Origin: Ilumatobacter sp. | GTDB lineage: Bacteria > Actinomycetota > Acidimicrobiia > Acidimicrobiales > Ilumatobacteraceae | Direction of reading: 5' to 3' | Length of the DNA stretch: 15,406 nt | NCBI GenBank assembly: GCA_029263275.1 | Contig: JAJCXU010000149.1 | Location: forward strand, 1-15,406 | Shown: positions 1-6,273 of the stretch, piece by piece | How the letters are laid out: every line of letters begins with the position of its first letter | How positions within the stretch are numbered: the stretch's first letter is position 1 | Notes under the pieces: generated by a model | Seen by the model: the letters and a program-made list of their open reading frames with translations, nothing else | The model's database searches: none | Told to the model about the DNA's origin: nothing | Made by a program: the position numbers and the translations under genes

Positions 1-300
1 TCCGGCCCAGTTGCCGAACTGGTGGCCGCCGTAGTTCATGGCGAACGGCACCATGTCGGTGAGCACTTCATTGCCGGAGAAGACGCGGGCGAATTGGTCG
101 CCGTGCACGGCGTCGTTGGTGATGCCGAGGTCGGCGGCAACTTCCGGAGAGTGCGCGAGCAGTGTTGGATCGGCGGTCGGTGTGGGAGTCACTCGCGACC
201 ACGCGGCCTTGTTGACTTGGCGACGGACGCTTCGGTCGTCGGGATCGCCGGGCAGGTCGTCGAGGTACCAGTGATCCGTCGAGAACCCGAGGCCGCTCAT
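1..300 (-). CDS. selO: SelO/YdiU family protein adenylyltransferase, N-terminal part (cut by window edge)
   Basis: Reading the minus strand from the ATG at 300 gives 100 open codons running off the window edge. Residues near 90-100 read NYGGHQFGNWAG, which matches the SelO/YdiU (UPF0061) signature (YSGHQFG.WAGQLGDG in the E. coli protein). The preceding residues (WSRVTPTPTADP, then SPEVAADLGI) match the family's N-terminal segment, where the conserved protein begins around a 'P.P...P.L' stretch. SelO is a pseudokinase-fold enzyme that transfers AMP from ATP to Ser/Thr/Tyr residues of proteins and is linked to redox stress. The catalytic residues lie downstream, outside the window. No strong Shine-Dalgarno sequence precedes the ATG. 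The family call is confident; activity cannot be judged from this part. Confidence 0.93.
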   Translation of the reverse strand, partial: MSGLGFSTDHWYLDDLPGDPDDRSVRRQVNKAAWSRVTPTPTADPTLLAHSPEVAADLGITNDAVHGDQFARVFSGNEVLTDMVPFAMNYGGHQFGNWAG

Positions 301-366
301 CGAGTCAGTCTCGCAGCGTCAGCGACGACCACCACCGGTGAACGCGTGGAGCGACGGGCGATGTTG

Positions 367-450
367 TCAGGACTTGATCGCGTTGTTGCCGTCGATGACG
401 AGGCCAATCAGCGCAACGGCGGCGCCCAACCACATGATCGTGCGCTTCAT
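367..450 (-). CDS. Possible 27-residue single-pass membrane peptide
   Basis: The minus strand from the ATG at 450 encodes 27 residues: MKRTIMW, then a hydrophobic run (LGAAVALIGLVI, about residues 8-19), then a polar tail DGNNAIKS and TGA. The shape (short basic N-terminus, one membrane helix, short polar tail) is that of many small actinobacterial membrane peptides. A GGGGCC run a few bases upstream could be a weak ribosome-binding site. It lies between selO and the surface-protein gene on the same strand. I recognise no family. A chance ORF of this length is quite possible, so confidence is low. Confidence 0.35.
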   Translation of the reverse strand: MKRTIMWLGAAVALIGLVIDGNNAIKS

Positions 451-653
451 CGTTGGCCCCGTTCGCTGATGTCCACGGTGTGAGAATACGTGCGACGGGC
501 GTGTGTCATCGCAGGTCAGCACACATCACAACGATGTCTTGACGTCACCTTGCCGACATCCAGAAACAGGGGTGGTCGTCTGCACGCGGAGCGCGCAACA
601 AGCCACCGACGGGTGTGGATTGCGGTGCGGATCGTTCTGTGGATCGCGGGTGG
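451..653. other. Intergenic stretch with no supported gene
   Basis: These 200 bases lie downstream of the LPATG surface-protein gene and upstream of the small peptide ORF. They contain a TGACGTCA palindrome (540-547), set between GATGTC and GACATC arms. I found no convincing terminator, RNA gene or conserved protein. Open frames here are short and lack coding character. Confidence 0.4.
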
Positions 654-1889
654 TCAGGGACGACGCGCGATGAGCACGGTGCCGGATCCGAGGAAGAACG
701 CGGCGAGCGCCCACATCAGGACCATTGACGACGCGGAGCCCGTTGCGGGCAAGACGGCGTTGGGGTCCACCGTGGTTGGCGCCACTGTTGTCGAGGTCGT
801 GGCGAGTGGTGCCGGGTCGTTGGCGGTGACAACGACGGCGACGTTGTTGTTCGGCACGAGCTGGAATCGTTCGGCGCCGTCCGGAACCTGGGTGTCGACG
901 ATCTCGGTGGTGTACCCGGTGGGGCCACTGACGGTCACGGTGTACTCGCCGATCGGTTGGACGGTGGTGAACGACGCGTTGTTGATGCCGGGCTCTGGGT
1001 CGACACCCGACGCAACGATTGCATTGGTGCTGTCGCGTACTTCGATCGTGAAGTCGGCGGCAGCGGCAGTGCCGCCCTCGTCGTTGATGATCACGACGTC
1101 GACGCTGATTGTCTGGGTGACGTAGCGGACCGAGATGGTGCAGAGCGTGTCGAGGTTGCCGGCACCGTGGGCCACGGCACCGTTGCTCGCGATGACCGGG
1201 CTTCCCCCTGGTGCGTCGGCGCACGTGACGTGGCTGAGGGCATACCCTGCGACGCCTGTCGCGGACAGGAACGAGGTACCGGGAACCGTGGTGATCTTGG
1301 CGCACTTGGCTGTGTCCAGGTCACTGTCGCTGCACGTGGTGGCGGCGGGGTCGGTCGTGGTGGCGGTCGGTGTGCCGCCTTCGGTCGTTGCGAGGTTGAC
1401 GGCGAAGTCACTCGGTGCGGCCGTGCCGCTCAAGACTTCGACATCGGCGTAGATCGAAGGGATCGCTGAGACTTCGACCGTGCACTCGAAGAAGACATTC
1501 GAGTCCCCGACGAAACTCAGTCCCAGGCCCGTGCTCACCTGCCCGGCGACGCAGTCCCCGGACGAGATGTAGTAGTCGGCCGGCACACCGGTGAGCGAAA
1601 CGGTGTAGGTCATGCCATCGCTGAGCAGGTTGCCGTTGCAGAACTGGTTCACGTTGGTCACCGTGCCAGCGGTGAGCGTGCGATGCGGTGTGTTGCAGAC
1701 AATCGCTGCACTATTGGTGTCAGTGACGACCGGCGTGATCGCCGTCGCGGCAGCCACGTTGTCGGGGCCACCGTTGACATTGACGGTGATGTCGAGACTG
1801 CCGCCGGGAGCGCCCGCTTCAGCGAACTGACTCGGCGCGGCGACGAGCAAGCCCATCAGTGCAACAACAACTCCAATGACACGCTTCAT
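654..1889 (-). CDS. Secreted LPATG-anchored surface protein with repeated beta-sandwich-like domains
   Basis: The start is the ATG at 1889, preceded by GGGAGG at good spacing; the frame stays open 46 codons upstream, but that part is not protein-like. The 411 residues begin with a signal peptide (MKR, then a hydrophobic core, likely cleaved after AEA at about 25). The mature part holds roughly three units of about 100 residues, each with beta-rich, Thr/Val-rich sequence and Cys pairs (for example FCNG, DCVAG, ECTVE; TCSD, KCAK, TCAD, LCTIS) suggesting disulfides. Then comes a Thr/Pro linker (TTSTTVAPTTV). The C-terminus is a cell-wall sorting signal: LPATG (380-384), a hydrophobic helix, and terminal ARRP. 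It is therefore probably linked to peptidoglycan by a class E/LPxTG-type sortase. The domains resemble bacterial Ig-like/DUF5979-type folds, but I cannot name the family. No sortase gene is in the window. Confidence 0.85.
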   Translation of the reverse strand: MKRVIGVVVALMGLLVAAPSQFAEAGAPGGSLDITVNVNGGPDNVAAATAITPVVTDTNSAAIVCNTPHRTLTAGTVTNVNQFCNGNLLSDGMTYTVSLTGVPADYYISSGDCVAGQVSTGLGLSFVGDSNVFFECTVEVSAIPSIYADVEVLSGTAAPSDFAVNLATTEGGTPTATTTDPAATTCSDSDLDTAKCAKITTVPGTSFLSATGVAGYALSHVTCADAPGGSPVIASNGAVAHGAGNLDTLCTISVRYVTQTISVDVVIINDEGGTAAAADFTIEVRDSTNAIVASGVDPEPGINNASFTTVQPIGEYTVTVSGPTGYTTEIVDTQVPDGAERFQLVPNNNVAVVVTANDPAPLATTSTTVAPTTVDPNAVLPATGSASSMVLMWALAAFFLGSGTVLIARRP

Positions 1890-1911
1890 GTGGCCCTCCC
1901 AGATGCAACCG

Positions 1912-2031
1912 CGCGAACAGTAGCCGGTCGGCAGGCAACGGCTGCCTGGGTCTTTGCCGAGGCGTGCCGGGAAGGAAGCAACGGGTTGGCGGGGATCGAG
2001 AAGCCGTTGCCCGTCATGCTCCGTCATGCCC
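1912..2031 (-). promoter_or_regulatory. Structured 5' leader of the surface-protein gene, candidate RNA switch
   Basis: On the minus-strand transcript, segment A (2011 to 2002, GGCAACGGCT) can pair with segment B (1984 to 1978, CCGTTGC; 7 bp) or with segment C (1943 to 1934, AGCCGTTGCC; a perfect 10 bp). Segment C otherwise lies in the loop region of a local hairpin made from CAGGCA/TGCCTG or TCGGCA/TGCCGA. The two pairings exclude each other, as expected of a riboswitch or attenuator. Just 5' of segment A, a 9-bp unit (CCGTCATGC on the + strand) occurs twice in tandem at 2011-2019 and 2021-2029. The leader is about 120-140 nt and ends at the GGGAGG ribosome-binding site. Pairing is seen in the sequence; the regulatory role is inferred, and I could not match a known riboswitch class. 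Confidence 0.4.
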
Positions 2032-2058
2032 CGCCCTCCTCCGCGACCTCGGGCGGTG

Positions 2059-2739
2059 TCAGGCGAGCGGTGCGGCGAGTCGATTCGTCACGGCGGCGCG
2101 CACTTGGGCATCGAAGCTGTTGACGTGGGCTTCGACGAGATCGGCGACGCGCTCGGCGTCACCACTCGTGAGGGCGTCGTGGATCTCGGCGTGTTCGTCG
2201 ACGGCGTGGCCCATGTCGTGCACGTCGGCGAGGTACATGTGCCAGAGCCGGTCGCTCTGCGCGTACAGCGCATCGAGCGTGGCGGTGAGGAATCGGTTGC
2301 CGGAGGCGCGCCAGATGATCTCGTGGCACTGGCGGTCGAGTTGGAGGAGCTCGGCAGGTGCCTTGCCCGGGAGCTTGGTCTCGGCGAGAACGTCGGCCAT
2401 TTCGGCCCAGTCGGCCGGCGTGCCCCGTTTGGTGGCCAGGCGGGCGGCATACGGCTCCATGACGGCCCGGGTCTCATAGAGCATCGAGAGTTCGTCCACG
2501 TCGATGGCGCTCACAAACATGCCGCGCCGCGGGATCACGGTGACGAAGTGGTCGCGGGCCAGTCGCTGCAGTGCTTCGCGGATTGGTGTGCGGCTCATCT
2601 CGAGCGTGCCTTGGAGATCCGCTTCGCGGACCACATCGCCGGGGGCGAGTTCGAGACGGATGATCATCCGCCGGATCTCGTCGTAGGCGCGCTCAGCAAG
2701 CGAGGGCGGTGGCGAATCAGCGGTTGACATCTCGCTCAT
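2059..2739 (-). CDS. GntR family transcriptional regulator, FCD (FadR) subfamily
   Basis: This 226-residue protein has the FadR-type layout. A winged helix-turn-helix lies at about residues 13-78 (AYDEIRRMII, LAPGD, EMSRTPIREALQRL, PRRGMFV), followed by an all-helical FCD ligand-binding domain at about 84-210. Likely metal/ligand residues are D135 and H139 (LDRQCH), H183 (EHAEIHDAL) and H205 (EAHVNS), the usual FCD Asp/His set. Its length is typical. It is divergent from the oxidoreductase-etf operon and is the obvious candidate regulator, sensing a small organic acid or related metabolite. Start choice is uncertain: ATG at 2739 keeps the 10-bp palindrome outside the gene, but ATG at 2730 or 2760 is possible and none has a strong ribosome-binding site. 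The frame is open as far as 3066, but that extension is antisense to the oxidoreductase. Confidence 0.92.
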   Translation of the reverse strand: MSEMSTADSPPPSLAERAYDEIRRMIIRLELAPGDVVREADLQGTLEMSRTPIREALQRLARDHFVTVIPRRGMFVSAIDVDELSMLYETRAVMEPYAARLATKRGTPADWAEMADVLAETKLPGKAPAELLQLDRQCHEIIWRASGNRFLTATLDALYAQSDRLWHMYLADVHDMGHAVDEHAEIHDALTSGDAERVADLVEAHVNSFDAQVRAAVTNRLAAPLA

Positions 2740-2746
2740 ACTCTGT

Positions 2747-2756
2747 TGATATATCA
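2747..2756. promoter_or_regulatory. AT-rich palindrome, candidate GntR operator
   Basis: TGATATATCA is a perfect 10-bp palindrome about 8 bases upstream of the chosen GntR start and 69 bases upstream of the divergent oxidoreductase start. It is strikingly AT-rich for this genome. FCD-type GntR proteins bind short palindromes in such divergent gaps and often repress their own gene. A TTGACA lies just upstream on the minus strand (2766-2761), but I see no well-spaced -10 box. The operator role is inferred. Confidence 0.45.
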
Positions 2757-2769
2757 CCATTGTCAAGTC

Positions 2770-2800
2770 ATCACACTTGGGGTCAGACCCCAAGTGTGAT
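2770..2800. repeat. Perfect 31-bp palindrome (15-bp arms, 1-bp centre)
   Basis: The left arm ATCACACTTGGGGTC (2770-2784) and right arm GACCCCAAGTGTGAT (2786-2800) are exact reverse complements around a single A. In RNA it would form a stem of about 13 bp with a 5-nt loop on either strand. It lies in the divergent gap between the GntR gene and the oxidoreductase, only 24 bases before the latter's start. No second copy is in this window. GGGGTCAGACCCC-type cores occur, as I recall, in dispersed REP-like repeats of other bacteria, so it may be a mobile palindromic repeat rather than an operator. Confidence 0.85.
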
Positions 2801-2824
2801 TCGCATCGAAGAAGTGAGCCCATC

Positions 2825-5377
2825 ATGAGCGAATCCGGATTCCCATCGACCGCCGTCCCATCATCAGCGCGGGTCGTCGTCATCGGCGCCGGCATCGTCG
2901 GCAACTGCCTCGTGGGCCACCTCGCCCGCCTCGGCTGGACCGACATGGTGCTGCTCGACAAAGGGCCGCTGCCGAACCCTGGCGGATCGACGGGCCATGC
3001 GTCGAACTTCATCTTCCCGGTCGACCACAACAAGGAGATGGCGCTGCTCGGTGTGCAGAGCGCCAATCAGTACCGCGATGTCGAGCGCAGCGTGGACTCC
3101 GGTGGCATCGAGGTCGCTCGCACGCAAGAGCGCATGGACGAGTTCGACCGACGCATGACGTCCGCCAAAGCCTGGGGTGTCGAGGCCGAGATGCTGACGC
3201 CGGCGCAGGTGAAGGAACTCGTGCCGTTCATCAACGACGAGGTGATCCTCGGGGGTTTCCACTGCCCGTCGGTCAGCGTCGTCGACTCGCTCGACACCGG
3301 AACACTCTTCCGCAATGAAGCAATCGAGAAGACCGGCCTGCAGGTGTTCGCCAACACCGAAGTGCTCGACGTGGAGACCGAGGACGAGCCGGCAACCGGC
3401 CTGCAGAAGGTCACCGCCGTCGTCACCGACAAGGGACGTATCGAAGCCGAGTACGTCGTCGTCGCCTGCGGGGTGTGGTCGAACCGCATCGCCAACATGG
3501 CCGGCGCCACCATTCCTCTCGTGCCCGCCGTGCACCAGATGGCTGACGTCGGCCCGATGGACGTGCTCGCTGAGACGCAGAGCGAGATCAGCTACCCGAT
3601 CGTCCGAGACATGGACACCTTCTGCTACGAGCGCCAATCATCGGGCTCGATGGAAGTCGGCTCGTATGCGCACCGTCCAATCCTGCATCACCCCGACGAC
3701 ATCCCCTCGAACGACGAAGCGGCCCTCAGCCCGACCGAGATGCCGTTCACGCCAGACGACTTCGATCAGCAGATGGAAGAGGCGATCGAGCTGATGGACA
3801 TGCTCGGCGATGCCGAGATCAAGTACGCGATCAATGGTCTACTCTCGCTGACGCCCGATGCGATGCCGTGCCTCGGCGAGACCACCGAGGTGCGCAACCT
3901 GTGGTCGGCAGCTGCGGTTTGGGTGAAGGAAGGCCCGGGGATGGCGCAAGTCGTCGCCGAGTGGATGACCTACGGCTACCCGCGAGTGATCGACGCGCAC
4001 GGCGCCGACATCGCTCGCTTCTACGACCACGAGCGCAATGAGGACCACATCTGGTCGCGCGCTGAAGAACACTTCAACAAGACGTACGGCATCGTTCACC
4101 CGGCCGAGCAGTGGGAGAACCGTCGCAACCTGCAGGTGTCTCCGCTCTTCGAACGTCAAGAAGCGCTCGACGCGTTCTTCTTCCAGGCCCGCACCTGGGA
4201 ACGTCCGCAGTGGTATGGCTCGAACGCCGACTTGGTCGAGCGCTACGGCGTCAAGGAGCGCGAGGTTGAGTGGGACAACCGTTGGTGGAGTCCGATCACC
4301 GTCGGCGAGCACCTCAACATGCGTGAGAACTGCGGCGTCGTCGATCTCTCGGCATTCCAGATCTTCGAGTTGTCCGGGCCCGGTGCTGTCGAGTTCGCCG
4401 ACTTCCTGTGCGTCAACAAGATCTCCGCGCCAGGCCGGTCGACCTACACGCCGTGGCTCACTCCCGATGGCGGCTTCCACTCCGACCTCACGATGCACCG
4501 GATGAGCGAGGACGTCGTCAATGTCGTCACCGGCGTGTTCGACGGTGGTCGTGACCTGGCATGGATCAAGAAGTACATGCCGAAGGACGGCTCGGTCACC
4601 GTGACCGACCGGACGCTCGAGACCTCGACCCTCGGCGTATGGGGTCCGAACGCGCCCGCCGTGGTCGCCAAGTTGACCGACGCTGACCTCTCCCACGAGG
4701 GTTCGCCGTACGGCTCGCTGCGCGAGGTGAAGCTGCGGGTTGCGGGCGGCGAGATCGACGCGACGTTGTTCCGGATCTCCTACGTTGGCGATTCTGGCTG
4801 GGAGATCTACGTCGCGTGGGACGACGCGGTGAAGCTGTGGGACGCACTGATGGAGGCCGGTTCAGACCTTGGTATTCGTGCGACCGGTGGCGGCGTGTAC
4901 GGCACGTCGGGTCGGCTCGAGAAGGGCTATCGCTTGCAGGGCGCCGAGCTCGAGAGTGAGTACAACCCGCTCGAAGCCGGCCTCGCTCGTCCGAAGGTGA
5001 AGTCGGCCGACTTCATCGGCAAGGACGCGTACCTCGCGGCTCGCGCAGCCGGTGATCCGGAAGTGTTGATGTGCACCCTCACGGTCGAGGATCAAACCGA
5101 CTCGCAGGGCCGGACTCGGTGGATGCAGGGCGGCAACGAGCCGATCTGCGACATGGACGGCAACACGATCTTCGACTCCCACGGCCGAGTGTCCCGCGTG
5201 ACCACCGCGGGCTACGGCCCGTCGGTCGGCAAGCTCATCTTGATGGCCTACCTGCCCGCCGCGCTCGCCGAGCCCGGCACAAATCTGCAGGTGATGTACA
5301 TGAATGAGTTCTTCCCCGTCACCGTCGTCGGTACCGACGGCCCATTCGATCCCACCGACTCACGCCTCAAGGGCTGA
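2825..5377 (+). CDS. FAD-dependent oxidoreductase fused to GcvT-like aminomethyltransferase domain (DMGDH/sarcosine dehydrogenase type)
   Basis: The 850-residue protein has two parts. The N-terminal part (about 15-430) is a DAO-type FAD oxidoreductase with the dinucleotide motif VVVIGAGIVG (17-26) and GGSTGHASN (53-61). His58 sits where dimethylglycine and sarcosine dehydrogenases attach FAD covalently. The C-terminal part (about 435-850) is GcvT/folate-binding, with GVVDLSAFQIFELSGPGA near 504, GDSGWEIYV near 655 and EKGYRLQGAELESEYNPLEAGL near 699. The family oxidises N-methyl amines to an iminium and passes formaldehyde to tetrahydrofolate, while electrons go to ETF. The etfB and etfA genes downstream fit this. 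The substrate is unknown; dimethylglycine, sarcosine or another methylated compound are candidates. Start chosen at ATG 2825: the 16-codon upstream extension is encoded partly by the palindrome, and GAAGAAGTGAG precedes 2825. Confidence 0.92.
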   Translation: MSESGFPSTAVPSSARVVVIGAGIVGNCLVGHLARLGWTDMVLLDKGPLPNPGGSTGHASNFIFPVDHNKEMALLGVQSANQYRDVERSVDSGGIEVARTQERMDEFDRRMTSAKAWGVEAEMLTPAQVKELVPFINDEVILGGFHCPSVSVVDSLDTGTLFRNEAIEKTGLQVFANTEVLDVETEDEPATGLQKVTAVVTDKGRIEAEYVVVACGVWSNRIANMAGATIPLVPAVHQMADVGPMDVLAETQSEISYPIVRDMDTFCYERQSSGSMEVGSYAHRPILHHPDDIPSNDEAALSPTEMPFTPDDFDQQMEEAIELMDMLGDAEIKYAINGLLSLTPDAMPCLGETTEVRNLWSAAAVWVKEGPGMAQVVAEWMTYGYPRVIDAHGADIARFYDHERNEDHIWSRAEEHFNKTYGIVHPAEQWENRRNLQVSPLFERQEALDAFFFQARTWERPQWYGSNADLVERYGVKEREVEWDNRWWSPITVGEHLNMRENCGVVDLSAFQIFELSGPGAVEFADFLCVNKISAPGRSTYTPWLTPDGGFHSDLTMHRMSEDVVNVVTGVFDGGRDLAWIKKYMPKDGSVTVTDRTLETSTLGVWGPNAPAVVAKLTDADLSHEGSPYGSLREVKLRVAGGEIDATLFRISYVGDSGWEIYVAWDDAVKLWDALMEAGSDLGIRATGGGVYGTSGRLEKGYRLQGAELESEYNPLEAGLARPKVKSADFIGKDAYLAARAAGDPEVLMCTLTVEDQTDSQGRTRWMQGGNEPICDMDGNTIFDSHGRVSRVTTAGYGPSVGKLILMAYLPAALAEPGTNLQVMYMNEFFPVTVVGTDGPFDPTDSRLKG

Positions 5378-5398
5378 GCCGGTAGCTGGAGTTCCAAC

Positions 5399-6172
5399 AT
5401 GAGAGTTCTTGTCTGCGTGAAGCGGGTGCCAGCGCCCGGCGCGAAGATCAACATCACCGACGACGGTCAGGCCGTCGACGCGACCAACTTGGGTCACACG
5501 ATGAGCCCGCACGAGGAGTGTGCGCTTGAGTTGGCCGTGCAATTGGTCGAGGCGCATGGTGGCGAGTCGCATGTGTTGACGCTCGGTGTCGCCGAGGCCG
5601 ACGAGCAGTGTCGGTGGGCGGCCTCCATCGGCGTCACGAAGGCGACGTTGGTCGACGTTGGCACGATGGGGTGGGACCCGCAGCGGACCGCCACGGCGCT
5701 GACCGACGCGATCCGCTCGATCGAGGAAGCCGATGGCCCGTTCGACGTGATCATCTTCGGCAACGAGTCGGCTGACACCGGTGGCTTCCAAGTGGGCATC
5801 CGCACGGCGCGTGCGCTCGACCGTCCGATGGTGAACGCCATCAAGGGCGTGTCGATCTCGGACGATGGGGCCACCTTGGAAGCGCAGCGCGAGATCGACT
5901 CGGGCATGGAGGTGTACCGCCTGCCGATGCCGTGTGCGATCGGCGTGAAGGAGGGCATCACCTGGCCCCGCTACCCGACCATGCGCGGACGGCTCGCTTC
6001 CAAGAAGCTCGCCGTCGATGTGGCCGGCTCGGATGCTGCTCCCGGCGGGCAGACGATGGTGCGTCTCAATCGACCCGAAGAGACCGTGTCCGAGACGGTC
6101 ATCCTCGGCGAAGGTGCAGCCGCTGCGCCTGCGGTTGTCGAACTCCTCAAAGAACTAGGGCTGTGGTCATGA
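5399..6172 (+). CDS. etfB: Electron transfer flavoprotein beta subunit
   Basis: The 257 residues match EtfB over the usual length. The N-terminus is MRVLVCVKRVPAPGAKI, then MSPHEECALELAVQL, ADTGGFQVG and the late signature ITWPRYPTMRGRLASKK (about 186-202). EtfB binds AMP and, with EtfA, accepts electrons one at a time from a flavin dehydrogenase and passes them to ETF:quinone oxidoreductase. It starts 21 bases after the oxidoreductase stop with CTGGAG upstream, so it is co-transcribed and probably dedicated to that enzyme. Its stop TGA overlaps the ATG of a 34-codon ORF rather than that of etfA, which is unusual. Confidence 0.95.
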   Translation: MRVLVCVKRVPAPGAKINITDDGQAVDATNLGHTMSPHEECALELAVQLVEAHGGESHVLTLGVAEADEQCRWAASIGVTKATLVDVGTMGWDPQRTATALTDAIRSIEEADGPFDVIIFGNESADTGGFQVGIRTARALDRPMVNAIKGVSISDDGATLEAQREIDSGMEVYRLPMPCAIGVKEGITWPRYPTMRGRLASKKLAVDVAGSDAAPGGQTMVRLNRPEETVSETVILGEGAAAAPAVVELLKELGLWS

Positions 6173-6273
6173 GCGTCGCGACACCGACACTTCGTGGAAC
6201 GCGTGTGGATCTCGCGCTCAATGTGCGCAACTTCCACATGCCTTCGCTGGGTTTTGATGGGGGTGTGCGATGA
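6169..6273 (+). CDS. 34-residue ORF wedged between etfB and etfA with ATGA overlaps on both sides
   Basis: The ATG at 6169 overlaps the etfB stop (ATGA), and the TGA at 6271-6273 overlaps the etfA ATG at 6270 (ATGA). The peptide begins MSVATPTLRGTRVDLALNV and ends GFDGGVR. It is polar and basic, with no membrane segment, and I recognise no family. The two overlaps give it exactly the geometry of a translationally coupled operon gene. Ribosomes ending etfB would restart here and then restart again at etfA. The start contexts ATGAGCGT (6169) and ATGAGTGT (6270) are near-identical and 101 bp apart, so this may be an insertion with duplication of the old etfB/etfA junction. Its role could be coupling only, or a real microprotein. 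Confidence 0.5.
   Translation: MSVATPTLRGTRVDLALNVRNFHMPSLGFDGGVR

Noticed and set aside
526..1305. Long minus-strand Arg/His-rich open frame
   Set aside because: It is a shadow of the surface-protein gene in another frame of high-GC DNA, with biased composition and no domain.
1890..2031. Known c-di-GMP-I riboswitch upstream of the surface-protein gene
   Set aside because: Only GGCAAAGACC and GACCGGCTAC are reminiscent. The GGGCAAACC and GAAA tetraloop half is absent, so I do not assign the class.
1954..2727. Plus-strand open frame of 257 codons opposite the GntR gene
   Set aside because: It is antisense to a clear GntR/FCD protein; the His/Val/Glu-rich content is typical of a high-GC shadow frame.
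2777..2824. Upstream extension of the oxidoreductase frame to an ATG at 2777
   Set aside because: It is encoded partly by the palindrome, lacks a ribosome-binding site, and lengthens the protein past the normal start before the FAD motif.
2740..3066. Long N-terminal extension of the GntR frame
   Set aside because: It runs antisense through the FAD-binding part of the oxidoreductase and carries no regulator-like sequence.
3839..4696. Minus-strand open frame inside the oxidoreductase
   Set aside because: It is fully antisense to a well-conserved GcvT-like domain and has no start signal or recognisable motif.
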